64,000 bases of DNA from Aquisalimonas lutea (GTDB lineage Bacteria > Pseudomonadota > Gammaproteobacteria > Nitrococcales > Aquisalimonadaceae), in assembly GCF_030409225.1 (NCBI RefSeq), contig NZ_JAUFPK010000001.1, positions 1,772,733-1,836,732 on the forward strand, read 5' to 3'. Position numbers and translations under genes: made by a program. A model generated the notes under the pieces. It did no database searches. It saw nothing but the letters and a program-made list of their open reading frames with translations, and was not told the DNA's origin. The first letter of the stretch is position 1. Each line of letters starts with the position of its first letter. This document shows, one piece after another, positions 1 through 8,566 of the stretch.

Positions 1-81
1 AAGCGGTGGCTCCGGCCGGGGCACAGTACCCTCAGCCACCCTACTCCGGCGCGTCCGTCGGGGCCCGGCGAGGGAGTGTCC

Positions 82-819
82 ATGGAGTGCCCGAAATGCG
101 GTCATCCCCGGGAAGCCGGGGAGATTGCCTGCAGCAGCTGCGGGCTGGTGTTCCACAAGTACGAAGCCTACCTGGAGCGCCTGGAGGCAGTGGAGGCAAG
201 CGCCCGGGACACGGACGCCGGCGAGGGCGGCCGGTGGTCTTCCCTGGGGCGCGAGCTGCTGGCTCCGCCCGTGGCGGCCCGGCAGTTCTTCTGGCCTTGT
301 CTCGGTCTCTGGCTCGTCTTCGTGGTCTGGGGCTGGAGCTACATGCTGCAGGATATCGATGCCCTGGGGCATCGGCCCGGCTTCCTGCACAGCGTGAACC
401 TGCCCTTCCACGAGGCCGGGCACGTGATCTTCGGTCTCTTCGGCCAGTTCATCGGGTCGCTGGGCGGGACCCTGGCGCAGCTCCTGATGCCGGTGATCTG
501 CGGCGTCGCGCTGCTGTGGCAGCGCCAGGATACCTTCGGCGCCAGTCTCTGCCTGTGGTGGTTCGGCCAGAACTTCCTCGACATCGCCCCCTACATGGCG
601 GATGCCCGGGCCGGCGAGCTCCCCCTGCTGGGCGGCAACTACGGCAAGTCGTCGCCCTACGGTTTCCACGACTGGGAGTTCATCCTCGGCGAGACGGGCC
701 TTCTCGCCTACGACACGACGCTGGCCGCCGTCACCCTGAACGCCGGGCGGGCGATCATGCTGGCCGCCATGGCGTGGGGCCTGCTGCTGCTGTGGCGGGC
801 GCGACCGGCACGAGCGTGA
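82..819 (+). CDS. Zinc-ribbon membrane protein with HEAGH (M50-like) motif
   Basis: Seen: an N-terminal zinc ribbon with two CxxC pairs (about residues 3-6 and 17-20), several hydrophobic segments, an HEAGH motif near residue 112 at the start of a hydrophobic stretch, and a later N-F-L-D-x-x-P-Y-x-x-D-A motif near residue 165. HExxH followed by a distant N/D motif inside membrane segments is the layout of site-2-type (M50) metalloproteases. Proteolytic activity is therefore an inference, not shown. An in-frame GTG lies 6 bases upstream, but the GAGGGAG ribosome site at 70-76 overlaps it and fits ATG 82. The gene heads a same-strand group with a Gly-rich protein, two YbjQ proteins and an M48 peptidase. 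Confidence 0.7.
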   Translation: MECPKCGHPREAGEIACSSCGLVFHKYEAYLERLEAVEASARDTDAGEGGRWSSLGRELLAPPVAARQFFWPCLGLWLVFVVWGWSYMLQDIDALGHRPGFLHSVNLPFHEAGHVIFGLFGQFIGSLGGTLAQLLMPVICGVALLWQRQDTFGASLCLWWFGQNFLDIAPYMADARAGELPLLGGNYGKSSPYGFHDWEFILGETGLLAYDTTLAAVTLNAGRAIMLAAMAWGLLLLWRARPARA

Positions 820-948
820 GCGGCGCGGCGGATCCTCCGCCTGCGGCGTGCGCGGACCGTGGAATGGGTCGCATTTTGAGACACTGGGCCTTTACCCCGG
901 GTTCCGGGCAGGTACGCTTGTACCCGGAGTCGTCACAAGGGCCCAGGC

Positions 949-1602
949 ATGAAGGATACTGCCCAGCCGGACAAGGAATCCGTCAGCGATCCGCTGTATG
1001 TCGTCGCGCCGGGGTTGTTCCGCAGCCCCTTCCGGCGGGACGGCCGCTCCATTGCGATCACCCGCGGCGAGGAGACGCTGGCCTCCATCGAGGAGCCCGG
1101 GCTGTGGTCGGGGCGGCCGGAGCAGCTGCGCTTCCGCGGCCGTCGCTATCGGCTGGCACGGCCCGATGACGCCACCGTGGGCGAGGCGGTGGCGAACATG
1201 GCCCGCTCGGTATTCGGAGTGCCCCGGCGACGGCGTGTGTGGCGGGCCGGGGCCGGCATCGTCACCGAGATCCGCGAGACCACGGAGACGACCCGCGAAG
1301 CCGCCGGCCGGTTCGTGATCGATGATCAACCCTACCAGGTGCAGTGCACCGCGTACGGTTCTGCGCGGCGCGACATCCAGCGGCTGCTTTTCGGCCCCAG
1401 GGGGCTGACGGCCGAGCTGGAGCCCAGCGAATTCTCCCGGCAAGCCTTTTTCCTGACGCCGCGCCTGCCGACGCGGCTGGACGTTCTGGCCATCGGCCTC
1501 CACATGATGTTCTGGCTCAATACCGGGATCTCCAGCGGCGGTGGTGCCGTGGGTGCCGGTGGCGCAGGAGGCGGAGGCGGTGACGGGGGCGGCGGCTGCT
1601 GA
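949..1602 (+). CDS. Hypothetical protein with hydrophobic segment and Gly-rich tail
   Basis: 217 residues, family not recognised. The first two thirds are charged and look soluble. Near residues 182-195 is a hydrophobic stretch (LDVLAIGLHMMFWLN), and the last 20 residues are almost only glycine with a final cysteine. Such tails occur on bacterial membrane proteins as flexible ends or protein-interaction segments; no role can be assigned. It lies between the HEAGH membrane protein and the first YbjQ gene on the same strand, so a shared function is possible. The start ATG is preceded by a weak purine run. Confidence 0.6.
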   Translation: MKDTAQPDKESVSDPLYVVAPGLFRSPFRRDGRSIAITRGEETLASIEEPGLWSGRPEQLRFRGRRYRLARPDDATVGEAVANMARSVFGVPRRRRVWRAGAGIVTEIRETTETTREAAGRFVIDDQPYQVQCTAYGSARRDIQRLLFGPRGLTAELEPSEFSRQAFFLTPRLPTRLDVLAIGLHMMFWLNTGISSGGGAVGAGGAGGGGGDGGGGC

Positions 1603-1665
1603 TGGCGGGGGCCCCCGGCGGCCGGGAGAGCGTGGACAACAACGATTGGAGACAGAGGAGGTTGC

Positions 1666-1986
1666 ATGCTGATCAGCAACATGGAAATCGTACCCGGCAA
1701 GCGTGTCCGGGAGCACTTCGGCATCGTCCAGGGCAGTACGGTGCAGTCGAAGCACGTCGGCCGGGACTTCATGGCCAGCCTGAAGAACCTGGTGGGCGGC
1801 GAGCTCACCGGGTACACGGAGCTGCTGGAGGATGCCCGCGAGTACGCACTGGAGCGGATGACCAGCCAGGCCGAGGCCATCGGCGCCAATGCCGTGGTCA
1901 ACGTCCGCTTCTCCACCTCCGCCATCTCGGCCGGGGCCTCGGAGATTCTCGCCTACGGAACGGCGGTCGTCCTCGACGACATGTAG
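1666..1986 (+). CDS. YbjQ/UPF0145 family protein
   Basis: 106 residues, the usual length of the YbjQ (UPF0145) family, small proteins sometimes called putative heavy-metal-binding that form pentameric rings. Diagnostic features are the GSTVQSKHVGRDFMASLKNLVGGEL block, the ERM..QA..IGANAVVNVRF block and the terminal EILAYGTAVVL strand. A clear AGAGGAGG ribosome site precedes ATG 1666. The next gene, 9 bases downstream, encodes a membrane-anchored member of the same family, so the two are probably co-translated paralogues. Biochemical role unknown. Confidence 0.85.
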   Translation: MLISNMEIVPGKRVREHFGIVQGSTVQSKHVGRDFMASLKNLVGGELTGYTELLEDAREYALERMTSQAEAIGANAVVNVRFSTSAISAGASEILAYGTAVVLDDM

Positions 1987-1995
1987 GAGGGCATC

Positions 1996-2460
1996 ATGGA
2001 GCTGATTCTCATCCTGGTCCTCCTGGTGGTGGGATTCGTGTTCGGGCGGCTGGCGGAGAAGCGCCACTACCGGCGGATCCGGCGCCGCGAGCTGGCCTAC
2101 CGGGGCCTGGTGGTGGTCCCTGCCCGCTCGCCGCCGCGGGAGTATCTGCACCACGACAGCGAGCTCGTCCGGGGCAACGTCGTCGTCTCCGTGGACTACT
2201 TCAAGTCCACCCTGGCCATGCTGCGCAATCTCGTCGGCGGTCGCGTGTCCGCCTACGAGTCGCTGCTGGACCGGGGCCGCCGCGAGGCGGTACTGCGCAT
2301 GCAGGAGCAGGCACGCCAGTTCGGCGCCGACGCCGTGTTCAATATGCGCTTCGAGACCAGCCGGGTCTCCGGCAATGCCGGCAGCGGGCTCGGATCCATC
2401 GAGGTGCTGGCCTACGGTACCGCGCTGATTCCGAAAGACCGTGAAGGCGCCGCGTCGTAA
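1996..2460 (+). CDS. YbjQ-like protein with N-terminal membrane anchor
   Basis: 154 residues. An N-terminal transmembrane helix (about residues 2-17) and a basic linker lead into a YbjQ-like domain: NVVVSVDYFKSTLAMLRNLVGGRV, then QARQFGADAVFNMRFETS and IEVLAYGTALI, matching the blocks of the preceding gene. It is a membrane-tethered paralogue of that protein. AGGAGGG lies 7 bases before ATG 1996. Its 3' end overlaps the start of the M48 peptidase gene by 20 bases, so the three genes are almost certainly one transcript with translational coupling. Confidence 0.8.
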   Translation: MELILILVLLVVGFVFGRLAEKRHYRRIRRRELAYRGLVVVPARSPPREYLHHDSELVRGNVVVSVDYFKSTLAMLRNLVGGRVSAYESLLDRGRREAVLRMQEQARQFGADAVFNMRFETSRVSGNAGSGLGSIEVLAYGTALIPKDREGAAS

Positions 2461-3301
2461 TCCGCAGCCGCCGGAGGGCGTCAACAGCCCGGAGACCAGC
2501 GGCCTGGGCGAGTTCCTGACGCTGGCGGCGGGGCTGGCCGTCGCCGCCGTGGTCGTCACGGCGGTGCTGGTGGTCGCCGCGCAACGGCTGGCGCCGCTGG
2601 TGCCGTTCGAGTGGGAGCGCGCCGTGGCCCGCGGCGTCGAGCCCGGGGTGGTCTCGCAGTACCCGCAGGCCCGTGACGCCCTGCAGGCTCTGGCGGACGA
2701 GCTGGCGGTGGCCGCGGACCTGCCCGAGGGCATGTCCGTGCGGGTGCACCTCACGGACCAGGCCGTCCCCAACGCGTTCGCCACCCTGGGCGGCCACGTG
2801 ATCGTCACCCGCGGGCTGGTGGCAACGCTTTCCTCGGAGAACGCCCTGGCCATGGTGCTCGCCCACGAGATCGCCCACGTCAAGCACCGTGATCCGGTCC
2901 GGGCGCTGGGGCGCAGTGCCGTCATCAGCCTGGTATGGGCGGCCATCTCCGGGGCGACCGGGCAATCCGGGGTGCAGGAGGTGCTGGGCTCGGCGGGGCT
3001 CATGACCGTGCTGAGCTTCAACCGGGACATGGAGCGGGCCGCGGATCGCGCGGCCCTGGACGCGCTGCGCGCGCATTACGGCCACGTCGCGGGCGCCGGC
3101 GAGTTCTTCCGGCACATGCAGCAGCGACGCGGCGATGCGGGCCCGGTGGATCTGCTTCGCACCCACCCGCGCAGCGCCGAGCGACTCGCGGCGATTGCGC
3201 GCCGGACGCGGGCCGCGGGCGCGTCCCTGGAGCCCCTGCCGCCACCGCTGCAGGCGCTCGGCGGGGGCGGCTCCTCCCGCCCGTCGGGGGCCGTCAAGTA
3301 G
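2441..3301 (+). CDS. M48 family metallopeptidase, membrane anchored
   Basis: 286 residues from GTG 2441. One N-terminal transmembrane helix (about residues 25-48) is followed by an M48 domain with the zinc motif HEIAH at 142-146 and the downstream MERAAD motif near 197-202 whose Glu is the third zinc ligand. Loiter features such as FATLGGHVIVTRGL and THPRSAERLAAI are typical of periplasm-facing M48 enzymes (BepA/LoiP type), so it probably degrades misfolded envelope proteins; this is inferred from the family. Overlaps the anchored YbjQ gene by 20 bases. Confidence 0.85.
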   Translation: MKAPRRNPQPPEGVNSPETSGLGEFLTLAAGLAVAAVVVTAVLVVAAQRLAPLVPFEWERAVARGVEPGVVSQYPQARDALQALADELAVAADLPEGMSVRVHLTDQAVPNAFATLGGHVIVTRGLVATLSSENALAMVLAHEIAHVKHRDPVRALGRSAVISLVWAAISGATGQSGVQEVLGSAGLMTVLSFNRDMERAADRAALDALRAHYGHVAGAGEFFRHMQQRRGDAGPVDLLRTHPRSAERLAAIARRTRAAGASLEPLPPPLQALGGGGSSRPSGAVK

Positions 3302-3384
3302 CCGGGCGGCTATGGCATTCCCCGGAGAACCGGTGGCATGCTGGTATTGCGGTGCAAAAATGGCCGAATGAACGGGAGGTCGCC

Positions 3385-3915
3385 ATGAGCCTGCTTATCC
3401 ATGCCCGCGGGATGGCGCGTTACAACCAGTGGATGAACGAACGCATCTACGATGCCTGCGCCGGTCTGTCCGATGCCGAGCGCAAGCGGGATGCCGGGGC
3501 CTTCTTCCGCTCCATCCACGGTACGCTGAACCACATTCTGCTGGCCGATCGCCTGTGGATGGGGCGCTTTACCGGCGAGCCGTTCTCGGTCCAGTCCCTG
3601 GACCAGGAGCTGTATGCGGACTTCGATACCCTCCGCAGCGAGCGCGCCCGGGAGGACGAGCGCATCCGCGCGTGGGCGGAGGCGCTGACGGAGGCAACCC
3701 TCGGCGGCGAGCTCGCCTACACCAGCGCCGTGAACCCGGCGCCCCGGCGCATGCCTTACTGGCTGGCGGTATCCCACTTCTTCAACCACCAGACCCATCA
3801 CCGCGGCCAGATCACCACGCTGCTCACGCAGCAGGGCGTGGACCCGGGCGTGACGGATCTCATCTGGTGCCCCGAGGCGAAGGAGCTCGGGCCGGCGGGT
3901 GCGCCGCCGGGGTGA
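3385..3915 (+). CDS. DinB family protein
   Basis: 176 residues. Starts ARYNQWMNERIYDAC, with GTLNHILLADRLWMGRF in the middle and HFFNHQTHHRGQITTLLTQQGVDPG near the C-terminus. These are the helical segments and the three spaced histidines (about H49, H132, H136) of the DinB/YfiT four-helix fold, which binds a divalent metal. Members include thiol-dependent transferases and proteins of unknown activity; the substrate cannot be told. ATG 3385 has GGGAGGT 4 bases upstream; longer in-frame extensions run through the M48 gene and are not real. Confidence 0.85.
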   Translation: MSLLIHARGMARYNQWMNERIYDACAGLSDAERKRDAGAFFRSIHGTLNHILLADRLWMGRFTGEPFSVQSLDQELYADFDTLRSERAREDERIRAWAEALTEATLGGELAYTSAVNPAPRRMPYWLAVSHFFNHQTHHRGQITTLLTQQGVDPGVTDLIWCPEAKELGPAGAPPG

Positions 3916-3932
3916 CCGGCGCGTTGCGAGCG

Positions 3933-3971
3933 TTCCCGGAAACCCTGCCAGGTCCCGGTGGTTTCCGGGAA
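3933..3971. promoter_or_regulatory. 12-bp inverted repeat after the DinB-like gene
   Basis: TTCCCGGAAACC (3933-3944) and its exact complement GGTTTCCGGGAA (3960-3971) flank a 15-base loop. There is no U-run, so it is a weak terminator candidate or a stabilising 3' hairpin for the DinB-like transcript. The rest of the 285-base gap to the next gene has no recognisable feature. Confidence 0.4.
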
Positions 3972-4200
3972 GCCTCGTATGCCGCGGGGCCGGTACCCGG
4001 CCTACGGGACCGGATCGGTGGATTCCGGCATGCCTTCTTCGCGCGGACTGATAGACTGGATCGTGACAGACCCGGTCGCACCTACAGGCGGCACGTCACC
4101 GGGAACAAAGCGGCCTCCGCACCTCTCCAACCGGGCGGTGACGCCCGAGGAGCGCCCTGCGTCCCGGGCGAGGCAGACAATCCCCCGAAAGCGGTGAATC

Positions 4201-4857
4201 ATGAACAAGGTACAGATCGATATCGTCTCGGACGTCGCCTGCCCCTGGTGCGCCATCGGGTACAAGCGCCTGGAGCGGGCCATGGGCGAGCTTGCCGGCG
4301 AGTTCGCGTTTACCATCCAGTGGCATCCGTTCCAGCTCAATCCGGACATGCCGCCCGAGGGCGAGCCTATTCTCGAGCACCTCATGCGCAAGTACGGGCG
4401 CAGCGCCGAGGAGATGCAGGCTGCCCAGCAGCAGATCATCGACACTGCGCACGAGCTGGGGCTGAACTTCCGCATGGCGGCGCAGCGGCGCGCGCACAAC
4501 ACCTTCGATGCGCACCGCCTGCTCGGCTGGGCGCGTGACCGGGATCACCAGACCGAGCTGAAGCTGGCGCTGTTCGACGCCTACTTCGGGCACGGGCAGG
4601 ATCCCGGCGACCCCGCCGTGCTGCGCGCGGCGGCCGAGGCGGCCGGCCTGCCCGGCGACGAGGCGGAACAGGTGATCGCCGGCGACGACTACGCCGACGA
4701 GGTGCGCGCGGAAGAGGCCTACTACAAGCAGGCCGGCATCACCGGGGTGCCCGGGTTCATCATCAACGGGCGCTACCTGATCTCCGGCGCCCAGGAGCCG
4801 GCAACCCTGGTCAGCGCCTTCCGGCAGATCGCCGACGAGGCAACGGCGCCGGCGTGA
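4201..4857 (+). CDS. DsbA family oxidoreductase (FrnE-like)
   Basis: 218 residues with a thioredoxin fold of the DsbA/FrnE class. The CPWC active site is at residues 14-17 right after the first strand (KVQIDIVSDVACPWC); a helical insertion follows, and the cis-proline loop is in GITGVPGFIINGRYLISGAQ. No signal peptide is visible, so the protein is cytoplasmic, as FrnE-like proteins are. Members act as thiol-disulfide isomerases or in polyketide and stress chemistry; the substrate is not predictable. It stands alone, with the ABC importer starting 135 bases downstream. Confidence 0.9.
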   Translation: MNKVQIDIVSDVACPWCAIGYKRLERAMGELAGEFAFTIQWHPFQLNPDMPPEGEPILEHLMRKYGRSAEEMQAAQQQIIDTAHELGLNFRMAAQRRAHNTFDAHRLLGWARDRDHQTELKLALFDAYFGHGQDPGDPAVLRAAAEAAGLPGDEAEQVIAGDDYADEVRAEEAYYKQAGITGVPGFIINGRYLISGAQEPATLVSAFRQIADEATAPA

Positions 4858-4920
4858 CGGGAAGGTCCGCCGGGTCCGGCTCCGGCGCGGGAAATCGGTT
4901 CATGGCAGGGACTTGCCGGT

Positions 4921-4948
4921 TTGACAGTTCCCCCAATCCTTCTAGGCT
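4921..4948 (+). promoter_or_regulatory. Possible promoter of the sugar ABC operon
   Basis: A perfect TTGACA at 4921-4926 is followed after 16 bases by TAGGCT (4943-4948), a poor -10. A GGTG-T-CACC palindrome at 4952-4960 just downstream could be an operator. Assignment rests on the -35 match and position only. Confidence 0.35.
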
Positions 4949-4992
4949 CAGGGTGTCACCTTGGGTGATCGGAGGAGAGAGGGGGTATAACC

Positions 4993-6435
4993 ATGTCAAA
5001 ACACACCCTGCAGCAAATCAGTCACATCCACCGGAAAGGGTTCGTCACGGCGATCACGGCCACCGCGCTGCTCGCCGTGAGCGGGGCGGCCCAGGCCGCC
5101 GGCGATCCCCCGGACATCGAGTTCCGCACGCAATACGGGGACATGAGCTTCCCCGAGTCCTTCCCGGACGGCACGGAGCTGCGCATTACCCAGTGGAGCC
5201 ACTTCGTGCCGCGCTACGACGAGTGGTTCGAGGAGTACGCCCAGGACTGGGGTGACGCCCACAACGTCGACGTCACCGTGAACTTCATCAACCTGGCGGA
5301 TCTGTCGTCCACGCTGTCGGCGTCCATCTCGGCGGGTGAGGGTGCCACGCTGTTCGAGATGGTCGCCCCGCCCACGGCATTCATCGACGGCCTGCAGTCC
5401 CTGGACGACGTCAACGAGGCCGCCCAGGCCGAGTTCGGCGAGCAGGCAGGTACCTGTGCCCGGTCCAGCTACCTGCCGGCGAAGGATCAATGGTACGGCT
5501 TCTGTCACGGCTGGGTGCCCGACCCGGGCGACTACCGGCGCTCCCTCTGGGACGATGCGGGCTACCCCGAGGGGCCGGAGACCTACCAGGACCTGCTGGA
5601 GGGCGGTGCCCAGATCTACGAGGACACGGGCATTCCCGTGGGCGTCGGCATGTCGCCGGAGATCGACTCCGAGTTCTACGCCCGGGCCCTGATCTGGTCC
5701 CACGGCGGCTCCATCCAGGACGAGAACGGCAACGTGACCTTCGACTCCGAGGAGGTCCTGGAGGCGGTGAAGTTCCAGCAGCAGCTGTACAACAATGCCA
5801 TGACGCCGGAGGTGTTCGCCTGGAACGCGGCCTCGAACAACCAGACGTTCATCGGCGGCCGGGCGTCCTACATCCAGAACTCCATCTCGTTCTATCGCAG
5901 TGCCCAGGAATCGGCACCGGAGATCGCCGCGGACACGGGCTTCCGCCCGGGGCTGGAGGGACCGCGCGGGGATCGCATGATGCCGTCCCACGTGTGGTTC
6001 ATCTACACCATGCCCGATTACGTCGAGGACGAGGACACCATCCAGGCGGCGAAGAAGTTCATGCTGGACCTGGAGGGCAACTACGCCAACGCCAGCTACT
6101 ACTCCAAGTTCTACAACTTCCCGGCCTTCCCGTCGACGGCGCCGCAGCTGCTGGGCGAGGACAGCTGGCTGGATAACGACCCCTGGGGGGCCGAGCCGGC
6201 GGACAAGCTGAGCCTGCTCAAGACGGCCGAGGACTGGACCGCGTGGCTGGGCTACCCGGGTTATGCCAACCCGGCGATCAGCGAGGTGTACCAGTCCGAG
6301 CTGCTCTCCAGCATGATGGCCGACGTCGCCCGCGGCGTGAAAACCCCCGAAGAGGCGGTGAGCGATACCGCGGAGGAGATCGAGCAGATCTTTGCCAAGT
6401 GGCGTGAACGAGGCTACGTCGGCGAAGGGAACTGA
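4993..6435 (+). CDS. ABC transporter sugar-binding protein (family 1)
   Basis: 480 residues. A long signal peptide (basic start, hydrophobic core about 16-31, probable cleavage after AQA near 35) without a lipobox cysteine indicates a soluble periplasmic protein. The body shows the family-1 solute-binding pattern: LRITQWSHFVPRYDEWFEEYA, SAGEGATLFEMVAP, and a C-terminal PEEAVSDTAEEIEQIFAKW helix as in maltose/trehalose-type binding proteins. It begins a binding protein-ATPase-permease-permease operon. Substrate is probably a carbohydrate or polyol; the exact ligand cannot be read from sequence. GGAGGAGAGAGGG precedes the start. Confidence 0.88.
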   Translation: MSKHTLQQISHIHRKGFVTAITATALLAVSGAAQAAGDPPDIEFRTQYGDMSFPESFPDGTELRITQWSHFVPRYDEWFEEYAQDWGDAHNVDVTVNFINLADLSSTLSASISAGEGATLFEMVAPPTAFIDGLQSLDDVNEAAQAEFGEQAGTCARSSYLPAKDQWYGFCHGWVPDPGDYRRSLWDDAGYPEGPETYQDLLEGGAQIYEDTGIPVGVGMSPEIDSEFYARALIWSHGGSIQDENGNVTFDSEEVLEAVKFQQQLYNNAMTPEVFAWNAASNNQTFIGGRASYIQNSISFYRSAQESAPEIAADTGFRPGLEGPRGDRMMPSHVWFIYTMPDYVEDEDTIQAAKKFMLDLEGNYANASYYSKFYNFPAFPSTAPQLLGEDSWLDNDPWGAEPADKLSLLKTAEDWTAWLGYPGYANPAISEVYQSELLSSMMADVARGVKTPEEAVSDTAEEIEQIFAKWRERGYVGEGN

Positions 6436-6461
6436 TCCCTCCGTTGCAGTCCTGCCATGTT

Positions 6462-6494
6462 CACCACCCGGCCGCGGCCCGCGGCCGGGTGGTG
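6462..6494 (+). promoter_or_regulatory. 15-bp hairpin between binding-protein and ATPase genes
   Basis: CACCACCCGGCCGCG (6462-6476) and its exact complement (6480-6494) enclose a 3-base loop. There is no U-run. Such stem-loops between a binding-protein gene and the rest of an importer operon commonly protect the upstream mRNA and lower downstream expression, giving excess binding protein. That role is inferred from position. Confidence 0.6.
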
Positions 6495-6533
6495 TACGGT
6501 GAACCATGTCCAACGTGTTGAGGGCAGCGATCT

Positions 6534-7586
6534 ATGGCGATCCTGGAAGCACGGCAACTGAAGAAGCATTTCGGGTCCATCCATGCCGTCGACGGCATCG
6601 ATTTCCGCTCCGAGGACGGCGAGCTGCTGGCGATCCTCGGCCCCTCGGGCTCGGGCAAGAGCACGCTCATGCGCATGGTCGCCGGCCTGGAGGAGCCCAC
6701 GGCCGGCGATATCCTGGTCAACGGCGAGTCCATCGTCGGCATCCCGCCGCGACGGCGCAACGTGGCCATGGTCTTCCAGAGCTTCGCGCTGTACCCGCAC
6801 ATCACGGTGCGCGAGAACATCCGCTTTCCCCTGGCCGCCCGCAAGGTGCCGGAGACGGAGCAGAAGCGGAAGATCGACTGGGTGACGGAGATCCTGGACA
6901 TCCGTGACCTGCTCGATCGCCGGCCCAGCCGCCTGTCCGGCGGGCAGAGCCAGCGGGTGGCGCTGGCCCGCGCCATGGTGCGCGACCCGGACCTGTTCGT
7001 CTTCGACGAGCCGCTGAGCTCGCTGGATGCGCAGATCCGCAGCCAGGCGCGGGGCGAGCTGCGCAGCCTGCTGGATCGTACGCAGATCACCACCCTGTAC
7101 GTGACCCACGATCAGGTCGAGGCGCTGGGGCTCGCCGATCGCGTCGCCGTCATGCAGAGCGGGCGCATCCACCAGATCGGCACGCCGCGGGAGCTCTACG
7201 ATGCGCCGGCGAATCTGTTCGTCGCCGGGTTTATCGGCGACCCGCCCATGAACCTGTTCCGCCAAGGCGACGAGATCATCGGCGCCCGTCCCGAGCACCT
7301 GATCGCCGAAGCGGACCTGCCCGACGACGTCGAGGCAGCCCTGCACCTGGACGTGGAGATCGAGCACCTGGAGTTCCTGGGCTCCGAGTGGCTGATCTAC
7401 GGGCTGGTCCACGGGGGCGTGCCGGAATCCGGCGAAGGGCTGCGCATCATCGCCCGGGAGCGTCAGGAGACGCCGCGCCTGCGGGCCGGTGAGCGCACGC
7501 AGCTCGTGGTTCCGCGGCATCAGGCGCAGTATTTCGACGCCCGCAGCGGCATGCGCAAGAGCGGACCGGAGGTGGCAGTGGCATGA
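6534..7586 (+). CDS. ABC transporter ATP-binding protein (MalK/UgpC type)
   Basis: 350 residues. Walker A GPSGSGKST at 36-44, Q-loop MVFQSFALYPH, signature LSGGQSQRVALARA, Walker B DLFVFDEPLSSLDA and switch histidine in LYVTHDQVEA are all intact. A C-terminal extension of about 110 residues matches the TOBE/OB-fold domain of sugar importer ATPases (MalK, UgpC, ThuK), including GARPEHL. It powers the importer with the two following permeases; the stop overlaps the next start by 4 bases. Confidence 0.92.
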   Translation: MAILEARQLKKHFGSIHAVDGIDFRSEDGELLAILGPSGSGKSTLMRMVAGLEEPTAGDILVNGESIVGIPPRRRNVAMVFQSFALYPHITVRENIRFPLAARKVPETEQKRKIDWVTEILDIRDLLDRRPSRLSGGQSQRVALARAMVRDPDLFVFDEPLSSLDAQIRSQARGELRSLLDRTQITTLYVTHDQVEALGLADRVAVMQSGRIHQIGTPRELYDAPANLFVAGFIGDPPMNLFRQGDEIIGARPEHLIAEADLPDDVEAALHLDVEIEHLEFLGSEWLIYGLVHGGVPESGEGLRIIARERQETPRLRAGERTQLVVPRHQAQYFDARSGMRKSGPEVAVA

Positions 7587-8554
7587 GCGCACAAGTCTCT
7601 GAGCCGGTGCGCGCCCGCGCGCCCGCGACCTTCGGCGAACGCCTGGCCGGGGCGCTGGAGCGCCCGCGGGTGCTGGGCTCGCTGATGCTGGCGCCGGCGG
7701 TGCTGTACGTGGTGTTCTTCGTGGGCGTGCCGTTCATCATCGCCATCGCCCTGAGCATGAGCGACGCCACCGCGGGCAACCCGAGCATCGACACTTTCGT
7801 CGGCCTGGACAACTTCCGGGCGGTCATGCAGCAGGAGACGTTCTGGACGGCCCTGCGCAACAGCGTGATCATTACCACGCTGACGGTGGTGAGCATCGTG
7901 GTGCTGGCCACCATCGCCGTGGAGATCCTGTCGCGGGAGTTCCGCGGCAAGCGCCTGGTCCAGGTGCTGTTCATGATGCCCTGGGCCATGCCCGTGGCCC
8001 TGTCGGCCATTACCTGGCTGTGGCTGCTGGACTCGCAGTTCAGCCCCATCGACTGGGTGCTGGTGCAGATCGGCATCCTGGGGCCCGACGGGCTGTTCGG
8101 GCCGCAGCGGCACATGTACTGGCTGGGTCGCGAGTGGCTGGGCATTCTCTCCGTGGTGTTCGTGGACACCTGGCGCACCCTGCCGCTGGCGACCATCATC
8201 GTCCTGGCCGGCCGGCTGTCCATCCCGCGGGAGCGGCTGGAGCAGGCGCAGATCGACGGCGCCGGCTTCTTCCGGACGCTGTTCCGGGTCATCCTGCCGG
8301 CGCTGGCGCCGGTGCTCATCGTGGCCATCCTGTTCACCGCCCTGCTGGTGATCGGCGAGATCTCGTCGGTGGATCTGCTCACCCGCGGCGGGCCCGGCCA
8401 TTCCACCCAGATCCTGCCGCTGTGGGCCTATCTCAAGGGCATCGAGAGCGGTGACCTCGGGCAGGGGGCGGCCATTGCGCTGTTTCTTTTCCCGGTATTG
8501 TTGGCGGCGGCGATCGTGGCCCTGCGCTTCGCGTCGCGCCTGCACAAGGACTAG
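7583..8554 (+). CDS. ABC sugar transporter permease (MalF type)
   Basis: 323 residues with six or so membrane segments; the first follows a cytoplasmic N-terminus of about 30 residues. The EAA loop that docks to the ATPase reads ERLEQAQIDGAGFFRTLFRVILP near residues 217-239. This is the MalF-like member of the permease pair. The start overlaps the ATPase stop (ATGA), so the genes are translationally coupled. Ends with basic residues on the cytoplasmic side. Confidence 0.9.
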   Translation: MSAQVSEPVRARAPATFGERLAGALERPRVLGSLMLAPAVLYVVFFVGVPFIIAIALSMSDATAGNPSIDTFVGLDNFRAVMQQETFWTALRNSVIITTLTVVSIVVLATIAVEILSREFRGKRLVQVLFMMPWAMPVALSAITWLWLLDSQFSPIDWVLVQIGILGPDGLFGPQRHMYWLGREWLGILSVVFVDTWRTLPLATIIVLAGRLSIPRERLEQAQIDGAGFFRTLFRVILPALAPVLIVAILFTALLVIGEISSVDLLTRGGPGHSTQILPLWAYLKGIESGDLGQGAAIALFLFPVLLAAAIVALRFASRLHKD

Positions 8555-8566
8555 GAGCCGGTGGTC

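Noticed and set aside
1-75. Coding end of an upstream gene
   Set aside because: No frame with recognisable residues or a clear stop could be supported in the first 75 bases.
892-3030. 712-codon minus-strand frame over the YbjQ/M48 cluster
   Set aside because: It covers the Gly-rich, both YbjQ and part of the M48 genes, all with good starts and motifs; the antisense product has none.
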